Of a DNA stretch of 7,372 nucleotides, positions 1 to 6,507 are shown one piece after another; position 1 is the first letter of the stretch, and each line of letters starts with the position of its first letter. The notes below the pieces were generated by a model. That model was not told where the DNA came from. It did no database searches and worked only from the letters and a program-made list of their open reading frames with translations. The position numbers and the translations under genes are program-made. The stretch is from an uncultured Bacteroidota bacterium (lineage in GTDB: Bacteria > Bacteroidota > Bacteroidia > Bacteroidales > SZUA-534): NCBI GenBank assembly GCA_937885735.1, contig CALABN010000017.1:1-7372 (forward strand), written 5' to 3'.

Positions 1-1265
1 GCCATACCTACGCAGCAGCAAGCCATTGTGAACTCAGCAACACCAGCCTGGAAGAATGCGCCAGAGAAGTCGTCCTTAGTGAATGCGGTAGTCTTCTCCA
101 AGAATCCGTCGGTCTTATCTGAGTTAGAAAGGTCGGCAGATGCGCAAATCATATTTGGAACTTGCTCTGCCAAAGCGCTCAAGCAAGCTGCGCTTGCGTT
201 GCGTGTAGCGTCGTTGTCCTTTTGCTGAACCTTTGACCAGTCGATTTTTGGAGCCTTTCCACTGAACCATTCGGTCAGCTGAGCTGCCTTGTCGGCATTT
301 GCTGCGGCCCAAGCTTTTTCTTCAGCGTAACGGTCAGCAACAATCTTCTTAAGTTCCTCAGCGCGTTTTGCGTAAAGTTCCTTAACCTCAGGGAAGATAA
401 CGAATGGATTTTCAGGATCGCCGCCAAGGTTCTTGATAGTGTTCTTGTAAGCCTCGCCGCCAAGAGGAGCGCCGTGAGTCTTGCAGTTGCGTTCGTAAGA
501 AGAACCGTCTTCCTTCAAAGCTCCCTTGCCCATTACGCACTTGCCGATGATAAGGGCAGGTTTGCCCTTAACAGCCTTTGCCTGAGCGATAGCCTTGCGG
601 ATTTGGTCAGCGTCGTTGCCGTTGATTTCGATAACTTCCCAACCAAGAGCGCGATATTTAGCAGCTGTGTCTTCGTTCATTACAGCTTTTGTTTCGGTAG
701 AAAGCTGAATGTCGTTTGAGTCGTAGAACATTACGAGGTTATCAAGGCCAAGAACGCCAGCGATGCGGGCAGAACCTTGTGAGATTTCCTCTTGAACGCC
801 ACCATCAGAGATGTATGCGAAAATGGTTTCCTTTTGGAAAGTTGGGTTGCCGGTGTGAGCTGCAAGGAACTTTGCTGCAATGGCAGCACCTACAGCGTAG
901 CTGTGGCCTTGTCCAAGAGGGCCAGAAGTGTTTTCAACGCCACGTGCAATTTCGAACTCAGGGTGACCAGTTGTTGGAGAACCCCATTGACGCAATTGTG
1001 CAAGTTCGTCAAGAGTGTACTTGCCAGTCAATGCCAATTGTGCGTAAAGCATTGGAGCCATATGGCCTGGGTCAAGGAAGAAGCGGTCACGGCCAATCCA
1101 TGTAGGATTTTGCGGATCGTACTGCAAGAATTCAGAATATAGGACATTGATGAAATCGGCACCACCCATAGCGCCGCCTGGGTGACCTGATTTGGCCTTC
1201 TCGACCATTGATGCAGCCAAGATACGAATGTTGTTGGCGGCAAGATTTGTTACGTTTGTACTCAT
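1..1265 (-). CDS. tkt: Transketolase, N-terminal part (C-terminus off the left edge)
   Basis: Thiamine-diphosphate enzyme of the non-oxidative pentose phosphate pathway. It moves two-carbon ketol units between sugar phosphates (xylulose-5-P to ribose-5-P or erythrose-4-P) in the cytoplasm. The ATG at 1265 opens a frame with no stop to the window edge (421 whole codons; the family is about 660-680 aa). Visible family motifs: SGHPGGAMG with H28; PGHMAP with H68; GPLGQGHS at 115-122; the diphosphate/metal-binding motif SDGGVQEE at 153-160, followed by the Asn-containing FYDSND; KTHGAPLG with H264; and GVAEFTM with E411, which aligns with the glutamate that activates the cofactor. The first TPP glycine is Ser (SDG rather than GDG). 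Three cysteines stand in a row at 416-418. The gene lies downstream of fabH on the same strand but has its own promoter box. Identity is secure; only the missing C-terminal domain is unseen. Confidence 0.97.
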   Translation of the reverse strand, partial: MSTNVTNLAANNIRILAASMVEKAKSGHPGGAMGGADFINVLYSEFLQYDPQNPTWIGRDRFFLDPGHMAPMLYAQLALTGKYTLDELAQLRQWGSPTTGHPEFEIARGVENTSGPLGQGHSYAVGAAIAAKFLAAHTGNPTFQKETIFAYISDGGVQEEISQGSARIAGVLGLDNLVMFYDSNDIQLSTETKAVMNEDTAAKYRALGWEVIEINGNDADQIRKAIAQAKAVKGKPALIIGKCVMGKGALKEDGSSYERNCKTHGAPLGGEAYKNTIKNLGGDPENPFVIFPEVKELYAKRAEELKKIVADRYAEEKAWAAANADKAAQLTEWFSGKAPKIDWSKVQQKDNDATRNASAACLSALAEQVPNMICASADLSNSDKTDGFLEKTTAFTKDDFSGAFFQAGVAEFTMACCCVGM

Positions 1266-1310
1266 TTTCTTTTATTTAACTAGTTTTAATGAAATTCCAT
1301 AAAAAACACG

Positions 1311-1318
1311 CAAAGTTA
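1311..1318 (-). promoter_or_regulatory. Bacteroidetes-type -7 box of tkt
   Basis: On the minus strand this reads TAACTTTG, an exact match to the TAnnTTTG -7 element of the Bacteroidota primary sigma factor. A near-match to the -33 TTTG box (TTTC, 1338-1341) lies 19 nt upstream, the usual spacing. Transcription would begin near 1305 and leave a leader of about 40 nt before the ATG at 1265. The call rests on sequence match and position; the imperfect -33 box lowers certainty. Confidence 0.6.
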
Positions 1319-1322
1319 CAAA

Positions 1323-1335
1323 TTTGATTATCAAA
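1323..1335. repeat. 13-bp perfect palindrome within the tkt promoter
   Basis: TTTGATTATCAAA has two perfect 6-bp arms around a single central base. It sits in the spacer between the -7 box (1311-1318) and the presumed -33 region (about 1338-1341) of tkt, where a bound repressor would block polymerase. It is AT-rich and short, so chance is a real alternative; no second copy was seen elsewhere in the window. Confidence 0.35.
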
Positions 1336-1454
1336 CTGAAATGTCAAAATCCAGTTTATGCCATAAAAATACAATAGCATTCAAAATAAAAAAACTTATG
1401 TCGAATTTTTATCTTTGAAAATGTTCACCAAACGAAACAGGAATGGAGCAGTCG

Positions 1455-2462
1455 TCAATTTCTGCCACCGTCGTATGACCACTTAAGGTAAACCGATCCC
1501 CAAGTAAATCCTGCGCCAAACGACGAAAGAATGATGTTGTCGCCTTTGCGCAGACGGCTTTCCCACTCGCTCAAGCATAAAGGTATGGATGCGGATGTAG
1601 TGTTGCCGTACTTCTGAATATTGACCATCACCTTGTCGAGTGGCAGGTCCATTTGTTTGGCCACGGCCTCAATGATTCTCATATTAGCCTGATGTGGGGC
1701 AAACCAGTCCAAGTTGTCGGCGGTGATATTATTGCGTTTCATTATCTCAACGGTCACATTTGCCATATTGGTCACTGCATACTTGAACACAATCGGGCCT
1801 TCCTGATGCACGAAATGCTGACGGTTATCGACTGTCACGTGCGAAGCCGGACGACACGAACCGCCTGCCGACATATAGAGATAATTACGGCCTACTCCAT
1901 CGCTTTGCGCGACAAAGTCGATGATGCCGGTATCATCGTCTGATTGTTCCAACAAGACGGCGGCTGCACCATCGCCAAAGAGCGGGCAAGTGGAACGGTC
2001 AGTATAATCTACAATTGATGACATTTTTTCGGTTGCCACTAATAGCACCTTCTTGTACAATCCCGACTCGACGTACATTTTTGCGGTGATAAGAGTGTAG
2101 ATAAAGCCGGAGCAGCCTGCATTAATGTCGAAATGCATGGCATTCTTTATTTCCGCCTTGTCGGCAATGATGCTTGCGGTGGCGGGGAAAGGCATATCAG
2201 GGGTGACGGTAGCGCAAAGCACAAGATCGATATCGTCAGGAGACGTGCCTGTCTTGTCAAGCAATCTGCGGACTGCGCGCTCACCCATAAGCGATGAGCC
2301 TTCGCTACTGTCTTTGAGTATTCGGCGTTCTTTGATACCGACGTGCGAAGTTATCCACTCGTCGTTGGTATCGACCATGCGGCTTAGTTCGTCGTTAGTA
2401 AGGATGTAGTCAGGAACGTAGGAACTGACACCGGAAATTTTTGCGTGAATGAGTTTAGCCAT
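1455..2462 (-). CDS. fabH: Beta-ketoacyl-ACP synthase III (KAS III)
   Basis: Condenses an acyl-CoA primer with malonyl-ACP to start type II fatty-acid synthesis in the cytoplasm. The 335-aa product has the full thiolase-fold signature: GVSSYVPDYILTNDEL near the N-terminus, the DTNDEWI and GIKERR primer-site motifs (31-47), the nucleophile C117 in INAGCSGF, H257 in APHQAN, and N287 in YGNTTSAS, completing the Cys-His-Asn triad. The C-terminus carries the SSFGAGFTWGS glycine loop. Length is slightly above the 317 aa of the E. coli enzyme. The ATG overlaps the plsX stop by one base (TAATG), so translation is probably coupled. It is the last gene of the yceD-rpmF-plsX-fabH operon. No GC-rich terminator hairpin is visible in the 189 nt before tkt. 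Confidence 0.97.
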   Translation of the reverse strand: MAKLIHAKISGVSSYVPDYILTNDELSRMVDTNDEWITSHVGIKERRILKDSSEGSSLMGERAVRRLLDKTGTSPDDIDLVLCATVTPDMPFPATASIIADKAEIKNAMHFDINAGCSGFIYTLITAKMYVESGLYKKVLLVATEKMSSIVDYTDRSTCPLFGDGAAAVLLEQSDDDTGIIDFVAQSDGVGRNYLYMSAGGSCRPASHVTVDNRQHFVHQEGPIVFKYAVTNMANVTVEIMKRNNITADNLDWFAPHQANMRIIEAVAKQMDLPLDKVMVNIQKYGNTTSASIPLCLSEWESRLRKGDNIILSSFGAGFTWGSVYLKWSYDGGRN

Positions 2463-3403
2463 TATTTATATAATTCTGAAATCTTCTCGGATACTCTGGC
2501 TTCCACCATCCGTTTAGTTTGCAGAATCATAGTCTTAATTGCCTTGTCGTTCGAAACACCGTGTCCTATCAACACAACTCCATTGACTCCCAAAACTGGG
2601 GTGCCACCGAAATTCTCGAAATTGAATTTTTCGAAGAAATCGTCGGTGAGACCTTTCTTGCGGATGATTTTGTAAAGTCCTTCAGCTTCCTTAAGTGCTA
2701 TGTTGCCGACGAAACCGTCGGTAACAACCACGTCGGCTGGACATTTACCCAACAATTGGTCTCCCTCGATATTGCCGATAAAGTTGAAATCCTTGCTACC
2801 GTTCATGGCATCGTAAGCGCTCTTGGTAACTAGATTACCCTTTGTGCTTTCGGCGCCGATGTTGAGCAGAGCCACTTTAGGATTGTCGATGCCGTACATC
2901 TGTTTGAAGTAAACAGAGCCAATCTGTGCGAACTGGTAAAGCACGTCGGGACGGCAGTCGGCATTCAATCCAACATCAAGCAATATTGTCGGTGTGCTCT
3001 TCATTTGAGGCATCTCGGTAGAGATACATGGGCGGATGACTCCCGGTATGGCCTTGATTGTGTACATTGCGCCAACGAGCATTGCACCGGTACTGCCGGC
3101 ACTGGCGAAGCCATCTATCAATTTCTTCTGCAGATATCCGAAGCCTACAGCGATGCTTGAATTTGGCTTTGATGCGAAAGCCTTTGCGGGATGGTCACCC
3201 ATCTCGATGACTTGCTGGGCATCAACAATTTCAAACACGTTAGGATCGACACCTTCCCGTTGACAAATGGCCACAATCTGATCTTTTGGCCCAAACATTA
3301 CAATCTTGTCGTCGGCTGGAAGTACTTTTTGCGCCATTATTGAGCCCAACACTGTGGCCTCTGGCGCAAAATCGCCTCCCATAATATCAATTCCGATTCT
3401 CAT
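2462..3403 (-). CDS. plsX: Phosphate acyltransferase PlsX
   Basis: Makes acyl-phosphate from acyl-ACP and inorganic phosphate, the donor used by PlsY for the first acylation of glycerol-3-phosphate; a peripheral membrane enzyme of phospholipid synthesis. The 313-aa product starts with the family hallmark DIMGGDFAP (6-14). It then shows SAGSTGA (101-107), LLDVGLNAD (141-149), NIGAESTKGN (181-190), DGFVGNI (229-235), GGTPVLGVNG (266-275) and a following HG (281-282). Length is near but a little below the B. subtilis enzyme (about 333 aa). The ATG at 3403 is 32 nt after rpmF, and the stop shares a base with the fabH start. Grouping with fabH puts initiation of fatty-acid and phospholipid synthesis under one promoter, as in many bacteria. 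Confidence 0.97.
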   Translation of the reverse strand: MRIGIDIMGGDFAPEATVLGSIMAQKVLPADDKIVMFGPKDQIVAICQREGVDPNVFEIVDAQQVIEMGDHPAKAFASKPNSSIAVGFGYLQKKLIDGFASAGSTGAMLVGAMYTIKAIPGVIRPCISTEMPQMKSTPTILLDVGLNADCRPDVLYQFAQIGSVYFKQMYGIDNPKVALLNIGAESTKGNLVTKSAYDAMNGSKDFNFIGNIEGDQLLGKCPADVVVTDGFVGNIALKEAEGLYKIIRKKGLTDDFFEKFNFENFGGTPVLGVNGVVLIGHGVSNDKAIKTMILQTKRMVEARVSEKISELYK

Positions 3404-3435
3404 TTTTTGAGCAAATTGAGTGTGTTTGCTTTTAA

Positions 3436-3621
3436 TTAAGCAGCAACTGTTTTTTCAATTGCCAATTTACCACGATAGTAGCCGCATTCTGGGCAAACGT
3501 GGTGATATTCAACAGGTGCGCCACAGTTTGAGCAAGTAGCCACTGTTGGTGCAACTGCTTTGTAATGAGTTCTTCTCTTGCGGCCTCTTTCTTTAGAGTG
3601 CCTGTGTTTTGGATGTGCCAT
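3436..3621 (-). CDS. rpmF: 50S ribosomal protein L32, zinc-ribbon form
   Basis: Small structural protein of the large ribosomal subunit. The 61-aa product opens with MAHPKHRHSKERGRKRRTH, the basic L32 N-terminus that threads into 23S rRNA. It then has four cysteines in two CxxC pairs (C30/C33 and C43/C46) that should bind one zinc ion, followed by GYYRGK. It is therefore the C+ paralogue type rather than the cysteine-free zinc-starvation form. It begins 15 nt after yceD and ends 32 nt before plsX; the yceD-rpmF-plsX order is an old and widespread linkage. The ATG at 3621 is the only sensible start because the family begins MA(H/V)PK. Confidence 0.98.
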   Translation of the reverse strand: MAHPKHRHSKERGRKRRTHYKAVAPTVATCSNCGAPVEYHHVCPECGYYRGKLAIEKTVAA

Positions 3622-3636
3622 TTTACTAAATATTAA

Positions 3637-4152
3637 TTAATTAATCAAATCTTTCAATTTATCCCACCTTGGATCAGTTGCCTGCTCTTCAGGTTCTGTC
3701 GCTTGAATTTCGTTCAGTCTCTTTATCATCTCAGGGTCGCAGGCGGAATTGCCGTTTTCGTCCTCGGGATGATACTTTTGACACGGGACAGCAAGGCTGA
3801 TGAATTCATAGATGTATTGCTTCAAGTCGAGATGAGACTCGTTGCGTGGTATAATCACCAACTCGTCTGACACTTCATCGGCATTTTCGCCCTGCTCAAA
3901 GAATAGGTGCCCATCATATTCGATAGGCATGTCGAATTCGTCAAGGCATCGGTCGCAAACGACCCTTACGCTGCCATTCAAGTGGAAGAAAGTCTCCAGT
4001 CCGTTGCTTCGCTTGGTTAGTTCGACATCAACGCTAACAGAGCATTTCTTTATCTCCGACTCTGGAAATTCGTCAAAGAACCCATCGGCAACATCAAACT
4101 TGTATTGATGCTGTCCTTCCTTCAAATCGTTGATTGGAATTGTATAGTCCAT
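3637..4152 (-). CDS. yceD: YceD/DUF177 family protein
   Basis: Member of the DUF177 family (YceD in E. coli), whose homologues are linked to 23S rRNA accumulation; the biochemical activity is not settled. With the ATG at 4152 the product is 171 aa. It has a beta-rich N-terminal half, a central CDRCLDEFDMP motif (C66, C69), then ESDELVIIP-like and YEFISLAVPC segments (C124), a further C138, and the typical DPRWDKLKDL tail. The cysteines may bind zinc. An in-frame TTG at 4176 would add eight residues, but it lies inside the -7 promoter box (4174-4181), so it should not be on the mRNA; hence the ATG. First gene of the operon with rpmF, plsX and fabH; position beside L32 fits a ribosome-related role. 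Confidence 0.9.
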   Translation of the reverse strand: MDYTIPINDLKEGQHQYKFDVADGFFDEFPESEIKKCSVSVDVELTKRSNGLETFFHLNGSVRVVCDRCLDEFDMPIEYDGHLFFEQGENADEVSDELVIIPRNESHLDLKQYIYEFISLAVPCQKYHPEDENGNSACDPEMIKRLNEIQATEPEEQATDPRWDKLKDLIN

Positions 4153-4173
4153 ATCAAGCCTAAAAAATTCGTG

Positions 4174-4181
4174 CAAAAGTA
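4174..4181 (-). promoter_or_regulatory. -7 box of the yceD-rpmF-plsX-fabH operon
   Basis: On the minus strand this reads TACTTTTG, an exact TAnnTTTG match 21 nt before the yceD ATG. Transcription would start about 6 nt downstream, giving a very short leader of roughly 15 nt. No good TTTG lies at the expected 19-21 nt upstream; TTTG copies at 4193-4196 and 4213-4216 are 11 and 31 nt away. The box settles the yceD start, because it covers the alternative upstream TTG codon. Confidence 0.55.
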
Positions 4182-4360
4182 AAACTAAATATCAAATTTT
4201 GAACACAGCCTGCAAATTTATGTTTTTTTATTCTTAAAAACTTGCTGACTATTGCTTGCAACAATTTGCCAGATTTGATTTTTAATCATTCTTTCGGCAA
4301 ATCATCTATCAATTTCTGTGCCAAAAATCATTTTGAAGAACATTTATGCAGTGTTTCCAC

Positions 4361-4400
4361 AAAAAAAGCGGGCTCACCTTTATCAATGTAAACCCGCTTT
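4361..4400 (-). terminator. Intrinsic terminator of the GIN-domain gene
   Basis: In the minus-strand transcript the arms 4400-4388 and 4377-4365 form a 13-bp stem, with eight perfect pairs at the base (AAAGCGGG/CCCGCTTT), then five more including two G-U pairs. They enclose a 10-nt loop and are followed by a run of seven U (4367-4361). The two G-U pairs exist only in the minus-strand RNA (they would be C-A in the plus-strand RNA), which fixes the orientation. It begins 26 nt after the stop of the GIN-domain gene and separates it from the yceD promoter. Confidence 0.92.
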
Positions 4401-4426
4401 CACCAATTAGCAACTATTACTATTCT

Positions 4427-5119
4427 CTATTTGTGCCTTATTGAACCGCCTGAACTTGCCCTAACATCGGTGACTGTGGCGTTGCCGTAGTAGCTGATAG
4501 AGCCTCCGCTTGATGCAGCAGCCGCAAGAGATGATTCTGCAGTGACTGAGAGGCTTGCTCCACTTGAGACTTCGGCTTTTGCCACAGATGAAACAAGGTC
4601 CTTGGCATGAAGCGACGCACCGCTTGAAGCGCTGCATTCAACCTTTTGTGTCTTGCCGGAAATGGACATTGACGCGCCCGACTTTGATTCGGCTGTGATG
4701 GAAGTGGCTTCAATGCCGATGGTCAATTGCGAACCTGACGTAGATGACATAAAGAAACTGTTGCTCTTGACATCTGTAGCCACGACGGTGGAGCCTGATG
4801 TGGCTACAAGCTTGTCAAGTTTGGGGGTTGTAATGTCAACAACTACATCACGTACATACTTGAATTTCACCTGTTTATTGAAGTGTATGATTAGCATGCC
4901 GTTCTTAACCTCGGTTATGACATTTCCAATCTCAGCATCAGGGGCTGTGACTTTCACGATTGTGGAGTCGCCCATATTTATATTGGCTCTTATGCCTTGC
5001 GACACTTTGACGCCTGAAAAGGCTGGCACATTACGGTTTACGGTTATGTCTTCGGCTTTGCACTGATTGGCAACTGAAAGAAGCATAACACCCAATCCCA
5101 ATAAAAATAACTTTTTCAT
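4427..5119 (-). CDS. Exported GIN-domain (DUF2807) protein with Ser-Gly solenoid repeats
   Basis: The 230-aa product has an N-terminal Sec signal peptide (MKK, hydrophobic 4-17, probable cleavage after A22 in CKA-ED). C20 is not in a convincing lipobox, so it is probably a soluble periplasmic or surface-exported protein. Residues 31-80 match the start of the GIN/DUF2807 fold: PAFSGVKVSQGIRANI, then VKVTAPDAEIGNVITEV and NGMLIIHF. From 107 on, an [TKS]SG[SAG]S motif recurs seven times (107, 127, 146, 165, 185, 203, 222), 18-20 residues apart, as expected for turns of a beta-solenoid. The DUF2807 family is abundant in Bacteroidota and was annotated as a putative adhesin head; ligand and role are unknown. 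It stands alone: terminator downstream, divergent gene upstream. I found no TAnnTTTG promoter before it. The ATG at 5119 starts directly at the signal peptide. Confidence 0.88.
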   Translation of the reverse strand: MKKLFLLGLGVMLLSVANQCKAEDITVNRNVPAFSGVKVSQGIRANINMGDSTIVKVTAPDAEIGNVITEVKNGMLIIHFNKQVKFKYVRDVVVDITTPKLDKLVATSGSTVVATDVKSNSFFMSSTSGSQLTIGIEATSITAESKSGASMSISGKTQKVECSASSGASLHAKDLVSSVAKAEVSSGASLSVTAESSLAAAASSGGSISYYGNATVTDVRASSGGSIRHK

Positions 5120-5186
5120 ATTATCTTGTTTTTAAGTTCCGCCATTAATGACGATTGTATTCTCAAAACGTTGCATTCAATTATCG

Positions 5187-5195
5187 TTTTTTTTT
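5187..5195. repeat. Homopolymer run (T9) in the divergent intergenic region
   Basis: Nine consecutive T on the plus strand, followed by an A-rich stretch to about 5214. It lies 68-76 bp upstream of the GIN-domain start codon, within the 222-bp region shared with the divergent GSCFA gene. Runs of this length can slip in replication, but this could also be a simple AT-rich upstream element. No other signal was recognised between 5120 and 5284. Confidence 0.4.
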
Positions 5196-5288
5196 GAAAG
5201 AAAAATAAAAAAACAGCGGGCGACTTTATCTAAAAGATTGAACATCTGTTATTTGTACGCAATTTCCAAAATTGAAAAATCCTTTTGT

Positions 5289-5319
5289 TTTGCGAGGATT
5301 CGTTTCTGCCTTATATTTG
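5289..5319 (+). promoter_or_regulatory. Consensus Bacteroidetes promoter of the GSCFA gene
   Basis: TTTG at 5289-5292 (-33), a spacer of exactly 19 nt, and TATATTTG at 5312-5319 (-7, matching TAnnTTTG). Transcription should begin around 5325, giving a leader of about 17 nt to the ATG at 5342. This is the best promoter match in the window. It also rules out the upstream in-frame TTG at 5285, which would lie before the transcription start. Confidence 0.8.
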
Positions 5320-5341
5320 CTTGCATAGAAAATGTGTAACA

Positions 5342-6334
5342 ATGATGGATTTCCGCACAGAAGTTGGCTTTGACTCCGATTTCAGCATTGGCTACTCCGA
5401 CAGGCTGATGATGCTCGGTTCGTGCTTTACAGAGAATATCGGGCAAAAATTCACCGATTCGATGCTGAATGTGGTTGTAAATCCGTTTGGAATTCTGTTT
5501 AACCCGGAATCGATAGCCGATGCGGTAGAGCGGGCCATTGACGGCATCCACGTAACAGATGCCGACGTGTTTGAGCACAATGGGCTGTGGTCGGGTTTCG
5601 GGTTTCACGGCAGTTTCTCGTCGGCGAGCAAAAGCGAAGCCATAAGCCGAATGAACGCTGGCATCGACCTGGCGCACGAATGCATTGGCAAGGCATCGAA
5701 ACTGATTCTCACCTTTGGAACGGCATTTGTCTACAGGCTGAAGGACAACGGAAAGATTGTTGCCAACTGCCACAAACTTCCTTCAGACCGGTTTACTCGC
5801 GAAATGCTTGGCGTGCAGTCAATAGTGGACCGCTACGCTTTGCTGATTGACCGTTTGTCGGGCATCAATCCAAATATGCAGATTATACTGACTGTCAGCC
5901 CGATAAGGCATTTGCGCGATGGTGCGCATCAAAACCAACTGAGCAAATCGACATTGTTGCTGGCGGTAAATTCGCTTGTCGAAAAATACGGCAATGTGCA
6001 TTATTTCCCGTCGTACGAGATTGTCCTCGACGATTTGCGCGACTATCGTTTCTACGACACTGACATGGTCCACCCGTCGGGAATGGCCGTTGACTATATC
6101 TGGCAAAAACTCTGCTCAAAATGTTTCAGCACTTCGGACCTTGCCACTATGGACGATGTGCGCAAACTGCAATCGGCACTCAATCACAGACCGATTAACC
6201 CAAACACTGACGAGTTCAGGAATTTTGCATCACGGCAATTGGATTTTGCCAAACAACTGGCCCAAAAGCATTCGGATATTGATTTCAGCAAGGCTATTGG
6301 ACATTGGCAAGAGGTGATAGACGCTAGGGAATGA
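5342..6334 (+). CDS. GSCFA-domain protein (SGNH-hydrolase-like)
   Basis: The 330-aa product belongs to the GSCFA family, named after the motif seen here as LGSCFTENIG (25-34). Further family blocks: NPFGILFNP (47-55), LTFGTAFVYR (123-132), LTVSPIRHLRDG (183-194) and YDTDMVHPSGMAVDYIW (238-254). The order GSC ... NPFG ... SPIRH ... DxxH (D241, H244) resembles the blocks of SGNH/GDSL esterases, so S27 with D241/H244 could be catalytic; that is inference from motif order, and no substrate is known. No signal peptide, so probably cytoplasmic. Start: tandem ATGs at 5342 and 5345 follow a consensus promoter by a short leader. A longer frame from TTG at 5285 is rejected because it precedes the -7 box. 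Monocistronic, divergent from the GIN gene and convergent with the DUF2461 gene. No GC-rich terminator follows. Confidence 0.9.
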   Translation: MMDFRTEVGFDSDFSIGYSDRLMMLGSCFTENIGQKFTDSMLNVVVNPFGILFNPESIADAVERAIDGIHVTDADVFEHNGLWSGFGFHGSFSSASKSEAISRMNAGIDLAHECIGKASKLILTFGTAFVYRLKDNGKIVANCHKLPSDRFTREMLGVQSIVDRYALLIDRLSGINPNMQIILTVSPIRHLRDGAHQNQLSKSTLLLAVNSLVEKYGNVHYFPSYEIVLDDLRDYRFYDTDMVHPSGMAVDYIWQKLCSKCFSTSDLATMDDVRKLQSALNHRPINPNTDEFRNFASRQLDFAKQLAQKHSDIDFSKAIGHWQEVIDARE

Positions 6335-6365
6335 TGAATGGTTTGGGTGTGTGACTGTTCTTTTA

Positions 6366-6384
6366 ACACGAATTACCGTGAATT
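6366..6384. repeat. CACGAATTAC/CGTGAATT short repeat fragment
   Basis: CACGAATTACCGTGAATT combines two overlapping copies of a (C)GTGAATT/CACGAATT-type word in an imperfect inverted arrangement. From memory, words of this kind recur in intergenic DNA of many Bacteroidota. The ATTACACGAA stretch at 7317-7326 shares vocabulary with it. No coding or RNA role is evident; a genome-wide count is needed to confirm it as an interspersed repeat. Confidence 0.4.
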
Positions 6385-6421
6385 GCCATTAATTTTTCAG
6401 AAATTTAATTGTTATACAATG

Positions 6422-6460
6422 TTTTATAAATGCCAATTATCCATTATAAATTATCAATTG
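6422..6460. repeat. AT-rich direct/inverted repeat cluster
   Basis: TTATAAAT occurs twice (near 6424-6431 and 6445-6452), interleaved with CAATTATC and its near-inverse ATCAATTG. The composition (nearly all A/T) contrasts with the flanking genes. It lies between the convergent GSCFA and DUF2461 genes. It may be a decayed repeat element or simple low-complexity spacer. Confidence 0.35.
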
Positions 6461-6469
6461 CGTTGCGCC

Positions 6470-6485
6470 ACGTCTCTACCGACGT
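6470..6485. repeat. ACGTC-GACGT inverted repeat with GTAGAGACG-type core
   Basis: ACGTC (6470-6474) and GACGT (6481-6485) are a perfect 5-bp inverted repeat around TCTACC. On the minus strand it reads ACGTCGGTAGAGACGT. From memory, GTAGAGACG-like inverted words are a common interspersed repeat in Bacteroidota. It is not followed by a U run on either strand, so it does not look like an intrinsic terminator for either convergent gene. Confidence 0.35.
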
Positions 6486-6507
6486 TACAGCTGTCTTAAT
6501 TCTGAAT

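Noticed and set aside
716..1142. Plus-strand open frames of 116-129 codons opposite transketolase
   Set aside because: They lie antisense to a gene with unmistakable family motifs, overlap each other in different frames, and encode Cys/Arg/Gln-rich sequences without recognisable domains.
4347..4442. Small plus-strand open frame of about 31 codons
   Set aside because: It reads straight through the terminator hairpin of the opposite-strand gene, has no promoter, and overlaps the end of the GIN gene.
4653..5066. 137-codon plus-strand open frame opposite the GIN-domain gene
   Set aside because: Antisense to a well-supported exported protein. It is open mainly because the Ser/Ala/Val-rich codons of the other strand lack reverse-complement stops, and no promoter precedes it.
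5120..5284. Promoter for the GIN-domain gene
   Set aside because: No TAnnTTTG match was found on the minus strand in this spacer; the nearest TTTTG words lack the TA and spacing.
5249..5773. 174-codon minus-strand open frame opposite the start of the GSCFA gene
   Set aside because: It runs through the GSCFA promoter and the strongly supported GSCFA frame and shows no family motif.
6335..6507. Intrinsic terminator between the convergent GSCFA and DUF2461 genes
   Set aside because: The only GC-containing hairpin (6470-6485) has 5-bp arms and no U run on either strand.
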